Below are positions 63,890-64,000 of a DNA stretch of 64,000 bases, piece by piece. A model generated the notes under the pieces. It saw only the letters and a program-made list of their open reading frames with translations, had not been told where the DNA came from and did not search any database. The translations under genes and the position numbers were made by a program. Position 1 is the first letter of the stretch. Each line of letters begins with the position of its first letter. The stretch is from assembly GCA_018716295.1 (NCBI GenBank), contig DVKC01000032.1:83713-147712 (forward strand), written 5' to 3'. This DNA is from Candidatus Avimuribaculum pullicola (GTDB lineage: Bacteria > Bacteroidota > Bacteroidia > Bacteroidales > Muribaculaceae).

Positions 63890-63995
63890 GGGGCGGTGAC
63901 CTACTCTCCCGCTTCCGCAGTACCATCGGCGCGGCGTGGCTTAACTTCTCTGTTCGGGATGGGAAGAGGTGGATCCCACGCGCTGTCCCCGCCTT
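63890..63995 (-). rRNA. rrf: 5S ribosomal RNA
   Basis: The complement contains the universally conserved 5S segments: CCACCTCTTCCCATCCCGAA, CAGAGAAGTTAAGCC, GCGCCGATGGTACTGC and GAGAGTAGGTCACCGCC. The 5' end (AAGGCGGGGAC) pairs with the 3' end (GTCACCGCCC). Ends are approximate to a few bases. The rest of the rRNA operon (23S, 16S) should lie beyond the right edge of the window, since 5S is normally last. Confidence 0.95.
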
Positions 63996-64000
63996 GATTT

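Overview
The window is a chromosomal segment of a Bacteroidota bacterium, most likely order Bacteroidales and perhaps a Muribaculaceae or Prevotella-like gut lineage. Supporting signs are the Bacteroidota -7 promoter box (TAnnTTTG) in front of many genes, a TamL/TamB pair with a lipidated Omp85 protein, an EF-G paralogue of the EF-G2 type, ECF sigma/FecR regulation, DUF3575, DUF4199, DUF5683 and DUF3089 families, and a Bacteroidales-type 5S rRNA at the right end. The family-level placement is inference.

Layout. 1-1440: a short repeat remnant, then an IS4-family element with a 9-bp target duplication and a transposase broken by an in-frame TGA. 1.6-4.4 kb: an AT-rich UvrD/HelD-like helicase with zinc ribbons. 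4.6-9.7 kb: parA, parB, a DUF5683 membrane protein, a LysM lytic transglycosylase and surE. 9.7-12.3 kb (minus): a large secreted zinc metalloprotease. 12.5-16.9 kb: aminotransferase, FtsX-type ABC permease, Ca2+/Na+ antiporter and DUF3089 lipoprotein. 17.1-23.0 kb: a compact surface-polysaccharide-type operon with four family 2 glycosyltransferases and an asparagine-synthase-like enzyme lacking the glutaminase cysteine. 23.5-29.4 kb: efp, an EF-G paralogue, dapF and rpsA. 29.5-33.6 kb: a NERD/zinc-ribbon protein, DUF4199, a DPM1/GtrB-like glycosyltransferase and guaA.

34.1-40.7 kb (minus): a TPR protein and kdsA, a two-gene ATPase module resembling a defence system, and serA/serC. 40.9-48.9 kb: prmC, then tamL/tamB on the minus strand. 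49.2-52.3 kb: an internally deleted DUF4143 ATPase remnant beside a 33-bp minisatellite, then a sigma factor/FecR/STN-DUF3575 regulatory operon. 52.8-54.6 kb: a Pro/His-rich lipoprotein coupled to xseA-xseB. 54.9-57.0 kb (minus): purM and cdsA. 57.2-61.6 kb: response regulator, histidine kinase and a PiT phosphate transporter. 61.9-64.0 kb: a small lipoprotein, a LysM lipoprotein gene broken by an amber codon, two repeat elements, an rRNA-operon terminator and 5S rRNA on the minus strand.

The intergenic regions are rich in repeats. There is a nested-palindrome element of about 200-240 bp in five places, a second inverted repeat of about 75 bp in three places (one interrupted by the IS), a promoter-bearing palindrome in two tandem pairs, and an element with terminal inverted repeats beside the 5S gene. 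The best candidates for undescribed biology are the ATPase plus small-ORF pair, the sigma/FecR/STN-DUF3575 operon, the glycosyltransferase/AsnB-like cluster and the nested-palindrome repeat family. All calls come from reading the sequence; no database search was possible.
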